Counted from the stretch's first letter, positions 32,441-45,804 are shown. The stretch is 64,000 nt of DNA from Schistocerca nitens (GCF_023898315.1 NC_064619.1:480107376-480171375), one strand, 5' to 3'. The notes: a model not told the origin generated them from the letters alone. A program made the numbers and translations.

Positions 32441-35400
32441 TTGTGATGTTTAAATAAATCGTCTTAACGGCACTAAATCGTGGTTTGTGAATCGTTTACC
32501 TGCCGTACTCTGCCACATTTCGCTGGTTGGAAAGAAAAAATCTTACTGACAAACTACACAGATGGAAAAGGGGGACGAAATGTCTCCCACTGGAAGGTCT
32601 TGTTGTTTTATTTAAATGATAACAAAATCAGGTAAAACGAACAGTCAGGTTGTCAGTAAAAGCACAGTACTGTTGTCAGTATGATGTTGCACTGCCCAGG
32701 GCCTATAATGATAAAGGGCCCGTTTAGGTCAGTCATATTGTACACAGAAGTGGAAGAGACGGAACCACTAAATTCTACAATCCGTATGAATTGCATACAC
32801 ACAGAAATTACTGTTACAGTGTACTTATTGAGCCAAATGAAAGAATTGCGAATTTTCTGGTGAGAAAGAGCACTGGGAAACAGTCTTCGCTACATTAGGC
32901 TACTTAATCTGATGTCACTCTGAGCTAGAATTAATGGTCAGCGACTAAGTGTAAGGACAATGAGTCGGATGCGAGTTTTGCAACTGTGAAGTATTTCCTA
33001 GATTATAGAAGCGAATATTAAATTTGAACTATTATTGTGAAAATTTTGTACTTGGATAACTCAGAATGAAAATCTTTCTGTTTATTGCAAAGGAAAACAA
33101 TTGATTTCCTAAAAAATAGTCTGTCATACACAACTTGAAACAGGTCATGTCGACCAAATCATATGGAAGAACTGACAGCGACGTATATCGGAAGGCAGTA
33201 AGATCTCTTGCCTTTTGGTTTGGCAGTAGTCGATAGCCATTTCAAGGCGCAAGTAAATGAAGAATGGCAGCGCGATTTGTTATCAAGTAACGTCTTCATC
33301 AATTACTTTAGTTTTAATGTAATCTATGAGTAATTGCTGATGTTTGATATTAACATGAAAAGGATTCCGTAAACAGGGAAAGAACCTGTTCTTGCTAAAC
33401 TACTTCTATGGTGACCAAAAGGCATCAAATGATCTTCAAGTACAGTGTTCCAGCAGCCGTATGAAGAAAATGATGGTAATAATGACGGTAATAATCGAAT
33501 TAACCGGTAACTTCACAATTCCCAGTGGATTTTCTCGAACTAAGAAATTTGCTGAACTTGCGAAAATTTCAAAATGGCTTCACATCGAGCCTATATGGCT
33601 AGACGAGTCCTTACATCCTGCTGACATAAGAATAGCATAACCTCCGCGTCAGAAGCTTGCTTCTACTTAACCATTTAATGGACTCGCGTTTTTTCCACCG
33701 TGACTAATTTTGTAAGCTAAGCACATCATCCGTTACAGCACACTCCTGGGGCTGGGAAATTTATTGGCCACAATGGTCTGGTGGAACAAACTATCACAGG
33801 TGCAATGCGTGGGTTCAGGCATTTACTTTAAAGAGTCACAGACAGATTTACTTTACCTCTGGTAACCTCAAGAGAAAGGCGTTATAATCCAGAATCCGCA
33901 TTAAACATCACGTTCCTTCATTACCAACTGGGCAGAGCCGGTTTACGTTGGGAAATGATATAGCGGAAGTCATGGTAAACAGAAATACAGCCCTCAGTAA
34001 ACTTACTTACACTAGAAATTTTTTTTTTTATTTGATGAACCGATAGCCATTTAAAGGAACAGGGCTCTTATTTTACTTGTACTTGATTGAACTAGCGACG
34101 TTGAAAAATTTGGTGCTGGACTGTGATTCGAATTCGTATGTCCTCTTTCGAGGATCTGAATCTCTCGGAACCGTATAGTTCAATCATTTCGTTCCTTTTC
34201 CCAAGACCGCAATCTTCGCTAGTATCCTCCAAAGGTACGTATGTGGGTCCGAATGCTGATCCAGTACAAAAATATTCATAATTTCATTTCAAGCCCTATC
34301 ACGTGCACACCGGCCTGCTAGTGAAACTTGACGTGCATTTTTAATGTCTGTTCGTGTGTTGCCAACAACCGAAACAGGTGTCGTTATTTCTGGTCAAACA
34401 CGCACACGTCTTACTGTTGGTGAGTAAACAACTGATACTTAAGCTATATTCGTGGATGCACGGTAGGTGTGCATTTCGATTGTCGCTTAGGCACAAAAGT
34501 TTGTATCCTTATTTTAGATTCAAACACCTAGCAGCTGGTAAGAAAAACCGATACGTAACATTTGATTTTACTTAGTTAACAATCCGATTACGCGTTGGGT
34601 TCGTATCTCCATCACAGAACGTCACATCATGCGCTTCATCTTTAAATGCATGCACACTTTGTTACTTCAGAATGGACGTATATCAGACATCTTTCGTGGT
34701 TAGTTAACAGGGACAAAAGGGGATAGAAGTCGCGGTTTATTACAAAAATTGTCGTCTTTTATTTTTAGGTTTAGATTTGGTAACAGGAATTGTCAAAAAT
34801 TTCGGTAAACATGACTCTTCATTGCTAGTCATCAATATGATATGATTAGAGCAGATAATATTAGATCATTTCATAGATCACAAATACGATATTACGTAAT
34901 GATGTTGAACGTGTCATTTTTATGAAAGATTTCTTTACATACCATGATTCAATTTTCTTACAAATATTTTTTACTCTCTATCTTTTTGCTTTTTATATAT
35001 ATATCTCTCTCTCTCACACACACACACATCCACACATACACTCACACACACATTCTTTTTTTACTTTTATTTGTTTGTTGTGCTCGACTATCGGCGAGGC
35101 ACGGAAACGTCTGCGAATGAGTTTCTTAGTTTTGAGTAGACGTACGAAAGAATTATAAAATCAACTATGACAGTTACTGATTTATGATACTTAGTTTGCA
35201 GTCAGTTCTGAGTATTATTAGTAACTACGCTCCACTCCCTAAACCTAGTTACAGAAATGCGAATCAGACGCATTACTTATTCCAGGCCGTAGCAGCTGCG
35301 TCTTGGAGACACCAGCTATGGTCACTTAACAGCCCGCTGTAGGATCACATCGGTTCGTCTTCTTCCTGCTGGTACTGTAACTGAGATTTGGCAACAAGGC

Positions 35401-38400
35401 AACAAATGTTTGGCAACTCTGTGATCGACGAGTTACTTCCTGGTGTGCACGGAATTAAGCCTCAAACTTAACTTGATTTTACCTGTAATTTCCATTGAAT
35501 AATCCGAGTTATTATCGCTTGAGGTGTAACAAAAGATTGTAAAGTTACGGTTTTCAGCCCAGGGAAGTCGTTGCACGTGGAAATCGCAACTAATCTCGTC
35601 CTTCAAGTAGCGGTTAACGAGTTCTAGCCGCTATTGGTCTCGTGAGAGGAAGGTAAGAAACATACATCTTCGCCAGCTCTTTGGTAACGTGCTGACCTGT
35701 GATAAAGCGTCTATTATGGTTCGCAGTTCCAGTTTCATTGAGTGTAGCGTTTTTATCCCTTGGGTGAAAGAGCTACAAGCAGCCAGGTCAAACATCGATA
35801 AGGAAATCGCAAGAAAATACCTTCGGCTCATAGTGCAATGGTGAAAAACATACAATGCTGCACAACAGGTAACGCCTCTTTCCGCTGCTGACAAGCAAAT
35901 TTTGGGTTTCTAGGAATACATAACTTTATTTATGAAATGCCACATTTGCATACCTCTTGAGTATGACACAGCATACCAATTAAACACAGACCCAATCAAA
36001 ATCTAAATGAGTAGTATTTTACTAATTCGTGACGATAGAGGCACGCTTGTGTACAGATACTCAGTTTTATTAAAACAGATTTTCGTCGTAAGGTTATCGT
36101 TGGTAGTTTTATTTCATTTCTTATAATACAGCTCACAATTTTCGTAAGGTTTCCTTTAGTGTTGTTAAAACAATAGTAAACATGAGAGAGAAATTAATCA
36201 TCAACATTATATATGCGAATTCTCTGATGTAACCTATAACAATCTGACAATGCACAAGCAGTTTGTTGATTACATGCATGTAGAAAACTTGTTCTGAGTT
36301 AAAGCTGTCAAACAAGTTTTGAAGAAGAATAAAAAGCCACTACCAGACGACAGGTAATGTAGAAAATACTTTTCCGACGTGTTTTGGCACGATGCGCTCT
36401 CCCCATACATAATACAAAAGTTTCAATGTGCATCTGCTGCCTGATTGTGTATTAAATCTGAAAAGAACAAAATGTCGCTGAAGTTAGCCCTTTTTGCGAC
36501 TATTTTGGGTTCAGAAGTGAAGGGAGCTATGTTACAACTTCCATTACGTTGATAACTTCAGCAGACAGAATTGCTTTTTAAAAAATGTAGCAATGAATAT
36601 ATTCGAACTAGCGACATCTTATCTATAGGTCACGACACTTACCATTACGCTATTAGCTGGCACATGGCTACTACAGCTCCAAAACTCATAAATAATTCCT
36701 CCAGAACTTCTGCATTCCACAGCGCTGTAAGGTATTGCGTATGGCCGGGTCTATACTTATGAGAGACAAACAGTTATACCTTTTCTTTTGCACTGCAGGA
36801 CGTTTTCAACAAACAGATAGCGCAATAGAGTAGCTCAAGTGGAAAGGAACACTTCGTATTTAAATTTCTGCATCCTACGCTGTTGGCAGTTCTGTGTAGG
36901 TGGCAGTTAAATGATTTTATTTCGATGATTACAAAATAGAGTCGAATGTATGCACTGGGTAGCCGAGACAGCTAGTTCATGGTGATTCGGTCAACCAAGT
37001 AAATGAATTTACTGAACATGCTGCAAATTACTACAGGGAGCCTGTGTGTCAGAATTCTCAACCAAAGTCACGCAACGGCGTTACGATAGAAAATCGAGTG
37101 GTAGAGAAGAGGGTTTGTTGGTGTGTTGGGCCGATGATAGATTCATATATCTATGGTCTGGGTTCGATTCCAACTTCTGTCAATGATTTTAGAGAGGGAG
37201 AGACAGATTCCATTCTCTTCTGGCTACACCAAGTGAAGAAGATATAATGGCATTGTGGTCTGAAATTCACATTAAAAATGATATTCCTTCTCTACCACGT
37301 AGACGTTAGGTTGAATCAATAAAGTCTGGAGTGGCCACACGTAGAAACTCTATCACCAGTAACCTGTCTTATTCCAGTTATTTATTTCTAGTGACGAAAC
37401 AAACGCAATATAGGCTCACAGGACTCTTCTTCCATCTTTTATCTGAGCTTCTGTATGTCGATAAAATTGGTTCTGAACTGGGAATGCGACTCATACCGCC
37501 CTTAACGCGGAAATTGATCCCTTCGTGACAGTACGTCTCGACTACAATTTGTTTGTTCAAAACTGCAGATTCCTCAACATCTCCACATATTGCACGTGAA
37601 TGGTTCGAAACCTGGCCCGGCGCTAAAGATTTCATTATGTATTATCAAGTTCTAGCATGAGAACACCTATCTGCTGGTGGATAATAATTTTAATTTTTAA
37701 TGTATTTTCATTCGTTGTCAATAGTTTCGATATGTGGCGTTTTGGACTCCCAGTGAGACACAGAACTATTTGCGAGATCACTGGAAGGCCTAGATGTTAT
37801 TCCGAGCTGCTGGTGGAGAAAAATTCGGTAGCTGACGTCTCTTTGTGTGGGGCTCTATTCCCAGTAAGCACTGAACTCTTTGTCGTATTATTTCTAGTTC
37901 AAACATGCTCACATGTCGTTGCTGGTGCAACAAACCCGTATTTAAAGTTCGTTTTATCTAGAATATAACAGCAGTAGGTGCCGGGTTGGAGTCCTAGGAA
38001 GGAAAAACTTAATGTTTCGTCTCGTCATTTCAGTTCAAACATCTAGCTACTGCCGAGAAAATCCGATATGTCACAGTTGATTGTGCTTCTATATCAATCC
38101 GATTAGGTTCTGGGTTTGAATTCCTGTCCAACACAAAGCTTTACCTCACGGCATTTCAAGTGAATTAGTTGTGAAGAAGCAATATTTAACATCTCTCGTA
38201 GTTCGTTAACAGGGACATTAGATGCTGGGTAGGAATTCGCGTCCGTTAAAAATGTTTGCGTTATGTAATTTAAACTTGATATTTGCTAACTTACACTGCC
38301 TAAATCGAGGTGTATCAGTCTCTGTATGCCTAATCAGGAATGACTGTTAGTTTCCGTCAGTCACGAAATCCTTGTTTTGTCTGCATGACCCGGGGTTGAA

Positions 38401-38893
38401 TCCATATGCAGAACGAGATGGTTCCTCATGTCATTTGAATTTCATACATATTCTCAACTAGCTGCTCATGAATAACTTAAATTTTTTATGTCATTTTGTG
38501 TTAAATAATAAGTTCGGTATGTTATTTTGAAGAGGAAATCATGAATATGACGAACTTACTACGTGCATTACCTATCTGACGCAATAATGAGCGTGGTAAC
38601 ATTTCAGGTACGTCATTTATTGTAATAAATGTGAGCTTACAAGCCTTAAGGACAGTCTTATGTGTGATAAGGTGTTCCATGATATTTGTAGTATCGTGGT
38701 ATTACTTTACATCTTGAGTCATTGCGATACAGAGCAGTGTTTTCTAGTGGTGACTTGTTGGAACCATTTTCAATAGTCAAACGACTGTACCAAGGAGCGA
38801 TTAGAGGACCTGCTAGACAGCTGGGGTATGTGGGTTGCATGCGAATCAGGCGAAATGCAATTCAGGTTGTTCGCATACTTTTGAGCGCGACTG
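32441..38893. repeat. Right arm of the giant inverted repeat (uninterrupted)
   Basis: A 6.45-kb reverse complement of the left arm. Coordinates of matching points sum to about 62426 near the centre and about 57981 outside the Penelope insertion. It lacks all three left-arm insertions and so records their empty sites. Confidence 0.88.
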
Positions 38894-38895
38894 TA
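38894..38895. repeat. TA target duplication, right of the giant element
   Basis: TA directly after ...GCGACTG. Confidence 0.7.
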
Positions 38896-38922
38896 CAATA
38901 GTACAGAGTCTTTTTTGTTACA
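38896..38922 (-). repeat. Severed end of the right LTR
   Basis: These 27 bp align without gaps to 10500-10526, the end of the left LTR (22 of 27 identical, 13 of the first 14), and then similarity stops. It ends GTTACA, giving a TGTAAC start on the minus strand. Confidence 0.65.
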
Positions 38923-39892
38923 AACTGCATCATAAATACCCAAATTCAATGTATCTTTACCGACAAATACTGTTTTAGGAACTCTAGATCATACGACACT
39001 GTTAAATGATTTATTTGTGTTGTGGAAGGACGAGGAACAAGTGAATGTAGCGCACGAACAGGACAGCAAACTATGAGGACGAAATATTTTCACAAGTCAG
39101 CAAATTAGGTTTTTGAAGTTGAAGAAGTTAGCAGAAGGCAAAAGGGGAGCGTGGCAGCATGTACTGCCCTTAAAGTAAATGAATATTTAAAGCCTTTAAT
39201 GGCTAAAATGTCCTTAGAAAACATATTCCTCTAGTAAAATACAGTCCAAAGAATGTTTATGAGCAAAAAGGTTGTTTATATTTGGCACCTACTAAGGTAC
39301 AATCACCCCTTAATCCCGTGGAGCTGCATCCTGATTGGCTCCGTCGACTCCAGCGGCATGACTGCTGCATCTCTTGTGGCGCACCCAATGTGAGCCCTTT
39401 GAAATGTGCCGCGTTGCTGCCACTGGAGCGTTGGCACACGGTGCTCGAGAAGGCGGTGGCCGCGTCTTACGTACGGCGACCTCGCTGTATGAACCCACGG
39501 CATAAGAGTAAGCACAGTAGATCAAGGTGTATGGTTCTCCAGAGACGACGTGATGTCCCTTCGTCATACACTTGTGGTAATTCTACTTGGCTGCTTACGA
39601 GTGTGGAAATATGTTCTTATTTGAGACATTCTTGACATTAGAAACCCAAATTCTTGTGTAATCTCCTACGATCCATGAGTGTAACAGTGATTATCATCGC
39701 ACATATAGCGATACATATATTTTGATTCGTCGCAGCAAAGTTGGATATATCATACTGAAACAGTGTTAGGTATCTGTGTACATGATTTCTTTTTTATTTA
39801 AATCTGCAAGTTGAAAGTTCGTTGCATTATGAGAAATGACGTTTTCTTTGTGATATTTGACACGGTAAACACTTAACCTAAGTAGATACACA
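38923..39892. other. Unassigned intergenic DNA
   Basis: A moderately GC-rich patch at 39300-39550 gives overlapping frames on both strands up to 117 codons. No domain recognised. Confidence 0.45.
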
Positions 39893-40358
39893 GGACTATT
39901 CAGCTGTCTCTGCCAATGGGTTTTATACAAACTGCAGTGCCTCCAAAATTTACGTGTGATATTTTCATACTCTCATGCTCACAACGCGCAAACTATTAGT
40001 CCTATAGAAAAATTAATAGGACCTTTTTGTAGGATATTTAATATGTTTAAATTTTGTACTGTGATACCTTTTTGCTGAACGCTACGGTTTTCGAGTTATT
40101 CAAGAAAAACGTGTTTGTGGACCACTTTTATACATTTTTCTTGAATGATTCGAGAACTACGGCTTCTAGCGAAAACGTATCCCTGTACAGAATTTAGCTA
40201 CATTAATTTTGCTAGAAAAAGGCCCTGTTTATTTTTTCTGTAAGACCAACACATTGCTTGTAGCGAGCGAGAGTAGATAAAAACCTTGCCCGTGGTATTA
40301 GAAGGTGTTGTGGGTTGCATAAAAACACAAAACCCATTGGTAGGGACATAGGAATCCC
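39893..40358. mobile_element. Palindromic MITE-like element
   Basis: The outer string ccaatgggtttta (39913 onward) is mirrored by the segment aacccattggtaggga (40331-40346). Inner strings are mirrored too: tattcaagaaaaa with tttttcttgaatga, and the aataggacctttttgta region with a gaaaaaggccctgttt region. The element is thus palindromic for most of its roughly 465 bp, centred near 40125. There is no coding capacity. Target-site duplication not resolved. Confidence 0.65.
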
Positions 40359-42440
40359 AATGTATAAAGAAGGTCCTCAGGATTAAAAAGTTTATGTTAT
40401 TGTGAAGTAGTCAGTGTGCGTGAGCAAGACTTCAGTATCGAGCGTTAAGTGAAGCAGGTCTGCCTGTTGGTATGGATGCGTGATTTCGGAATGCTGTTGC
40501 CGCACTTGATATATATTCGAGAATGTAATTTGCTGCATACGCCAGCTGTGCAGAAAGTTGAGTGGAGTGTTTAAAGAGCCTTTTCAGTTTAGGTTTCTAT
40601 CTTTCGTAACTCGCATTGTTTGATTGTTAAGATACTGTTGTTTCGAACAGCCTAACAAGTAAATGCATGAACTCAGGAAAGGAACATATCACTCTTCACC
40701 CTTTTCGTTTGTAATCACTGAATATAAATTTTGCTTAAAGAGTTAATTTCCTGAATGTTAGAAGTTTAGTCTAAAATATTAATTTTATGAGCTTTGTTTC
40801 TGGCGTTGGCATTGTAGTAACAATGATCTGTAATGCGGTCTTTTTCACACTCTTTCAATTTCGCTGTTTAATATACAACTAAAGCAAAATAGTTTTCAAA
40901 GTTGAGCACATTCCACTTGCTACTAACAAGTTCGGAAACATAGCAGATCTGATTAACATTGCAGCTCGCGAGATCAGATTATTACTTGAACTGCTCTTTG
41001 CAAGTTATGTCTTAGCAATGGCAAAAGCAGCGCGATTTGTTTCAGCGTTTTCCAGTGGAACGCCATTGCATCGCTACTGCCTGTTTATTCGTTGCCGCAC
41101 ATGGAAGCCAAGTGTTTACAATGGCCAGAACTAAACATTGTCTTGTGCTCTTACGAATCAGTGATTGTATGTTCAGATTACGTATAGTGAAACAAGTATT
41201 GTTTTTACAAACATTCTGATGTGATGACGTTCACTGGCTATGTAATTGTTACGTATTTGAGATCCAGCGATTGAGACAGAAGTTTATACGGAATCATAAT
41301 ATTTACATATAATTGGTCAGGTGCATTGTGTTCATAAGAACTGCATGAAATCTACGAAGATACTTTAAATATGGGATTTACACGTGTGTTGTAATTAATA
41401 GTTACGTAGAGCCACTAGTCAGCATAAGGTTACATCACGTACACAGTCACGTTAAAGTCTGAAGATCTGACTGAGAAGCTAAAGTTGAAATCTCATTTGA
41501 AAAATTAAAACGTTGAAGAGTTACATGTATATAAAAGTCTGTTCAGAAAAGTTACTCAGTGACGTAAGCGAGGGTGACGGAAAAGGGACAGGACGACGCA
41601 CATTTGGTGACAAGTTGCTCTTGATCGCATATGGGGAGGAACGTTTTACACTGATCGGTTCTTCGGACTGGATGTGAGAACCAGACCGTTAAGTTCAAAC
41701 TCAGGGAAGAAGACAATTGGCAGTCTCAGAACTAGTGTGAAATCGAACATATCACGAAACTGAAAGAGGAAAATTTTTCTCTTGTTGCTGTTGTTGCTGA
41801 GGGAACAGGACGCTTACGGCGCAGACAATGTAGGTGGAGCCAGCGGAGCAGATTCCCCGATGTCAACTGCAGAAGAAAAGTGAGCGGTCTTCGGGATGGT
41901 GCAAGAGGCCATGTGTAGACGAGTTGTGTCAGGAAGAACACGAGTCGTCGTGGCCGCAATCATGAGTGATAAGCTTCTTTTTCCTATGCCAGGTAGGTGT
42001 GACCCCGAGATCAGTTTCGCCAAAACAACCATTGTTGCAGTACGAAGGTAAGCCATCCTTGCGCACCAAAACCCTGGCGCAGATGCTCCTCGTTTTTCCA
42101 CGCTTATATGACTTCTCTGCATTATCATCATTGTAGCTTGTGCATTGAAATTCATTAAAAATATACGTAGTTCTTCCCAGGATTCCTTTCTTTAAAATTT
42201 TTTCGCATACCCAACCATGAAATCATTTTGTAGCTCTCGATTCGATCCGCGGTTAGAATGTGATGCTGTCCAGCCCTGCAAGAAAGACCGAACGGATATT
42301 CTTGTTCCTGGGCATTTCTAATCTGATTAAAGTGCGCATTTATCCGATCAGAGGAATCGTAGACTTACAGTAATCTGGCGAACGTATCTAATACAATTAG
42401 TAGTTGAGGACCCAACATTGCTCCAGTGTGTGTTTGTTCC
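40359..42440. other. Unassigned intergenic DNA
   Basis: No gene recognised. A minus-strand frame at 41814-42155 (113 codons) carries a W-C...H pattern that could be a decayed zinc finger. I would not assign it. Confidence 0.4.
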
Positions 42441-43065
42441 AATATTCTATTAGCCTCCTCCTTCTCCCACTCTGTCTGCCTCCACCTTACTCCATCTCTT
42501 CCTCCCTCATACTCCAACCATCTCCACCACACTCCTCTCTATCCATCTTCTTCAATCCATCTCTCTATCCATCTGGTGCTCTCCACTCTGTCCATCTGCC
42601 ACTTTCTCATCTTTCCACTTCCTCCTCGACCCCTCTAACTTGCTCACCCGCTCCTCCTCATCTACTCTTCCTCCTGCTCTTTTCTTCCTCTCTCTGTCAA
42701 TTTTCTTTTCCCCTCTCTCTGCCCATCTGATGCTACCCTCACTGTCTGCCTATCTCCTCCTCCTGCCTGTCCCTATCCATCTCCTCCACCTTCCTTTTGC
42801 GGTCCTTGCCCCTCTGGTCATCTGCCCCTTCTAAATCCATCTCCCCCTCCTCTCTATCACCTCCTACCCCCTCCCACCCGTCCATCACATCCACTTCTCT
42901 CTGCCTGTCTCCTCTTATTTCCTTCCTCTGTCCGTTTCCACTTCCCCCTCTCTCTCTCCATCTCTTCCATCACCTTTCTGTGTCCATCACCTCCTTCCCC
43001 CTTCTGTCTGTCCTTCCCGTCCTCTCCCCTTCTCTCTCCACGTTATCACTCCCACCTCACTAGGA
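42441..43065. repeat. Pyrimidine-rich low-complexity tract
   Basis: About 620 bp made almost wholly of C and T on the plus strand, with imperfect ctcctc and tccatct units. The long frames in all phases here are low-complexity artefacts. Confidence 0.9.
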
Positions 43066-43074
43066 GGTTTTCTT

Positions 43075-44190
43075 TGAGTAATCAGTCTCCCGACTGGTTT
43101 GAAATGCTTCGCCACGAATTCCTCTCCTGAGCCAGGGTTTTCATCTCAGAGTAGCGTTTGAAATCTATGTCCTCAATTATATGCTTTATGTATTCCAATC
43201 TCTATCTTTCTCTACAGTTTTTACCCTCTATTACCATGGAAGTTATTCCCTGATGTCTTAACAAATGTCCTGCTGTCTTATCCCTTCCTTTCCTCGCCGA
43301 TTCTCCAGAACAGCTCCTCATGCCTTATCAGTCCACCTAATTTTGTAGCACCAGGTCTCAAATGCTTCGATTCTCTTTTTTCTGATTTTTCCACAGTCCA
43401 TGATTCACCACCATACAATACTGAGCTCCAAACGTATATTCCCAGAAATTTCTTCTGCTGTTTATCTCCTCCTTGCACCATCCGTCATGAGTCTTTTGCT
43501 GCCTATGTAGCAGAATTCCTTAACTTCGTCTGTTTCTTCACCATCTATCCTGATGTTATGTTTCTCGCTGTTCGCTTTTCTGATATGTCTCATTACTTTT
43601 GTCTTTCTTCGGTTTACTCTCAATCCATATCCTGTACTCATTAGACTGTTTATTCCATTCAGCAGATCCTGTAATACTACCTTACTTTCACTAAGGATAG
43701 CAATGTCATTAGCCATTCTTATAATTGATATCATACCATCCTGAAATTTAATTCCAGGCTTGAATCTTTTTTTATGTATGTTGTTGCTTCTTCGATGTAT
43801 AGATTGAACAGTAGGGGCGAAAGACTACATTACTGACTTATACCGTTTTCAATCCGAGCGCTTCGGTCTTAGTCTTCCAATTAAATTTCTCCATCTTAGT
43901 TGTTGTACATAACACTGTACATTACGCGTCTCTCCCTATATCTTACCCCTATTTTTCTCAGAATTTCGAACGTCTTGCACCACTTGAACGATCTTTCCAG
44001 GTGACAAAACCTACAAACATGCCTTGATTACGCTTCCATCTTACTTCCATTATCAGTCGCAACGTCAGAACTGTGTCTGTTGTGCCTTTACCTTTCCTAA
44101 AACTGAAATGGTCGTCATCTAACACGTTCCCAATTCCCTTTTCCATTCTTCTGTATATTATTCTTGTCAGCAACTGGTATGGATGAGCTG
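43075..44190 (-). mobile_element. LINE relic (reverse transcriptase 3' part)
   Basis: Minus-strand fragments in order: IIYRRMEKGIGNVLDDD with FRKGKGTTDTVLTLRL (43958-44173), MANDIAILSE with VNRRKTKVM and EVKEFCYIGS (43462-43734), and VWSSVLYGGESWTV (43278-43481). This is the RT palm, thumb and C-terminal order of a non-LTR retrotransposon. The usual Tyr/Phe-Ala-Asp-Asp box reads MANDIAI, so the catalytic motif is damaged, and frames are broken. The fragment at 63113-64000 is the same family (IIYRRMEKKIENALGDDQ). Clade not assigned. Confidence 0.85.
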
Positions 44191-44990
44191 TTAAGCTAAT
44201 TTAAGTAATATGTCTGGTAAATTTGGCTGAAATCTAACTAGAAGTTTAGGAGGAGGTTTTTGCCTATGGCTTTCATCACGTAGGCGTATGTCGCAAGTAT
44301 TTCGCATATAATTAACACCTAGTTGTCCACGTATTTCACACGTATCTCTAGGGAATTTCGTCCTGCAGTTTCATTTTAAGCTCAATATCTATGACGTCAT
44401 GTACCCTGACCTATGTGTCGAAGAACCAAATAATTTTGCAGGTACATCCAATGGTATATGTTGACGCTGTCTACGAAATGTTTTGCGACATGCATGATGC
44501 GGCAGTTTTTCACGCATCTCAATGTTTATACGTCCTGTCTTCTAAAGTATTCGTGCACAATAATATAATTTTGCTCGTACGTTCAGTGTTATCTGTGAGT
44601 ATTCTCTGAAAAGTGTCACGAATACAGTTACGTAGTGAAGAAGTAATAAATTAAAACGCTATGCCTGATGCGCCAGTTTTATGCATCAACAGCGAAAATG
44701 TAGTAAGCGATAAATTTATTTCTTTGTTCATTTTGTGGGCTGTCAGCGAGAAAAAGTTTCGTAAATGTTTGAAATTATGTATAAAATTTGTTGCACGTCA
44801 AAATGCTCTCATTTTCAAATACTGAAAGAACAAAGTCTGGGTATTCACGTGTCGTGGACTACGTTTCTTTCATCCCCAACCCGCCCCAAATGGTTCCCAC
44901 CCCACAGCGATTCTGAACAGACTGTAAGTAATATGTGTATCTAGTTTGGTTGACTGGTCCACTGATTTAGGAGGCGACGTGGAACGTACA

Positions 44991-45038
<48 letters not shown>

Positions 45039-45804
45039 TTCATAAATACAACCATTTCTATAATATGTTTGGATTTCAGCTGTCCCAATAGGTGCTGTCG
45101 GTGCTATGAGCAATTAACTGCTCCCGGATTGACAGAGCGGTCAATCCACACACGTTAAAAGGTAATTAACTCACGACGATACCGCATTCATTACGCACCA
45201 GTTTGTAACAGACCGCTCAGGTATCGTGTCTACATTCACACCATACGCCGCATGTAGCCGCAAGATCTGTCTATCATACACCGCACATTTTCAAAGGGGT
45301 TAATCATTCCCGTTACTTAAGGTAACTCAGCACAGTTCTTTTACCATTTCATAAGGTAAGAACGGACGTGATTCCAGATATAAAAATATTGTTCGAAGAA
45401 TGATTGCCGTTCCTGAGCCAACATTACAGCGCTGGGATAACATAATCTACTTATTCCACTACTCAGTCATATATCAAGTAAGGAATTGAGGTAAGTAAAA
45501 ATATTGTACACTCAGAATATTATAAATGTATTGTTACCATAGATTTATACATACAACAGAGTTACCGTCCATAAAGAAAATAATAATATTTTAAATAATA
45601 ACGTTTCCGTATTATTTTAATACAGTTATTCCTAAATGTTCTTGATCGGATGTGGTATGATGAAAGGAAAATTTGGTAAGAAAAACGGGGCGGTGGTCGC
45701 CACATGCCTAGCATTCGATAAGCCACAAGTGCCTCCTGCGTCGTGCCAGATGCCGAGCGCCTCATGAAGATCTGTGTGCGTTGGCTGCGTACGGCGTCAG
45801 TTTA
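44191..45804. other. Unassigned DNA with a (CA)n tract
   Basis: Nothing recognised apart from a CA microsatellite at about 44989-45034. Confidence 0.5.
44989..45034. repeat. (CA)n microsatellite
   Basis: About 23 CA units. Confidence 0.95.

Larger units (their letters stand above)
17442..38893. mobile_element. Giant palindromic element with Tc1/mariner-like ends
   Basis: The outer ends are inverted copies: left CAGTCGTGCTCAGAAGTATC and right, on the other strand, CAGTCGCGCTCAAAAGTATG. Both abut TA. The inverted arms run inward to about 29985 and 32441, leaving a 2.45-kb spacer. Without later insertions the element would be about 15.4 kb with 6.4-kb arms. I find no transposase in arms or spacer, so it is presumably non-autonomous. 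It lies inside the right LTR, shown by LTR sequence resuming at 38896. The arms hold many tRNA B-box-like strings in degenerate internal repeats. Confidence 0.75.

Noticed and set aside
41814-42155. FLYWCH-type zinc-finger protein on the minus strand
   Set aside because: Only a loose W-C and H pattern; the spacing is not right for a confident call.
42404-43063. Long overlapping frames rich in Ser, Leu and Pro
   Set aside because: These are low-complexity readings of a pyrimidine tract, open in several phases at once.
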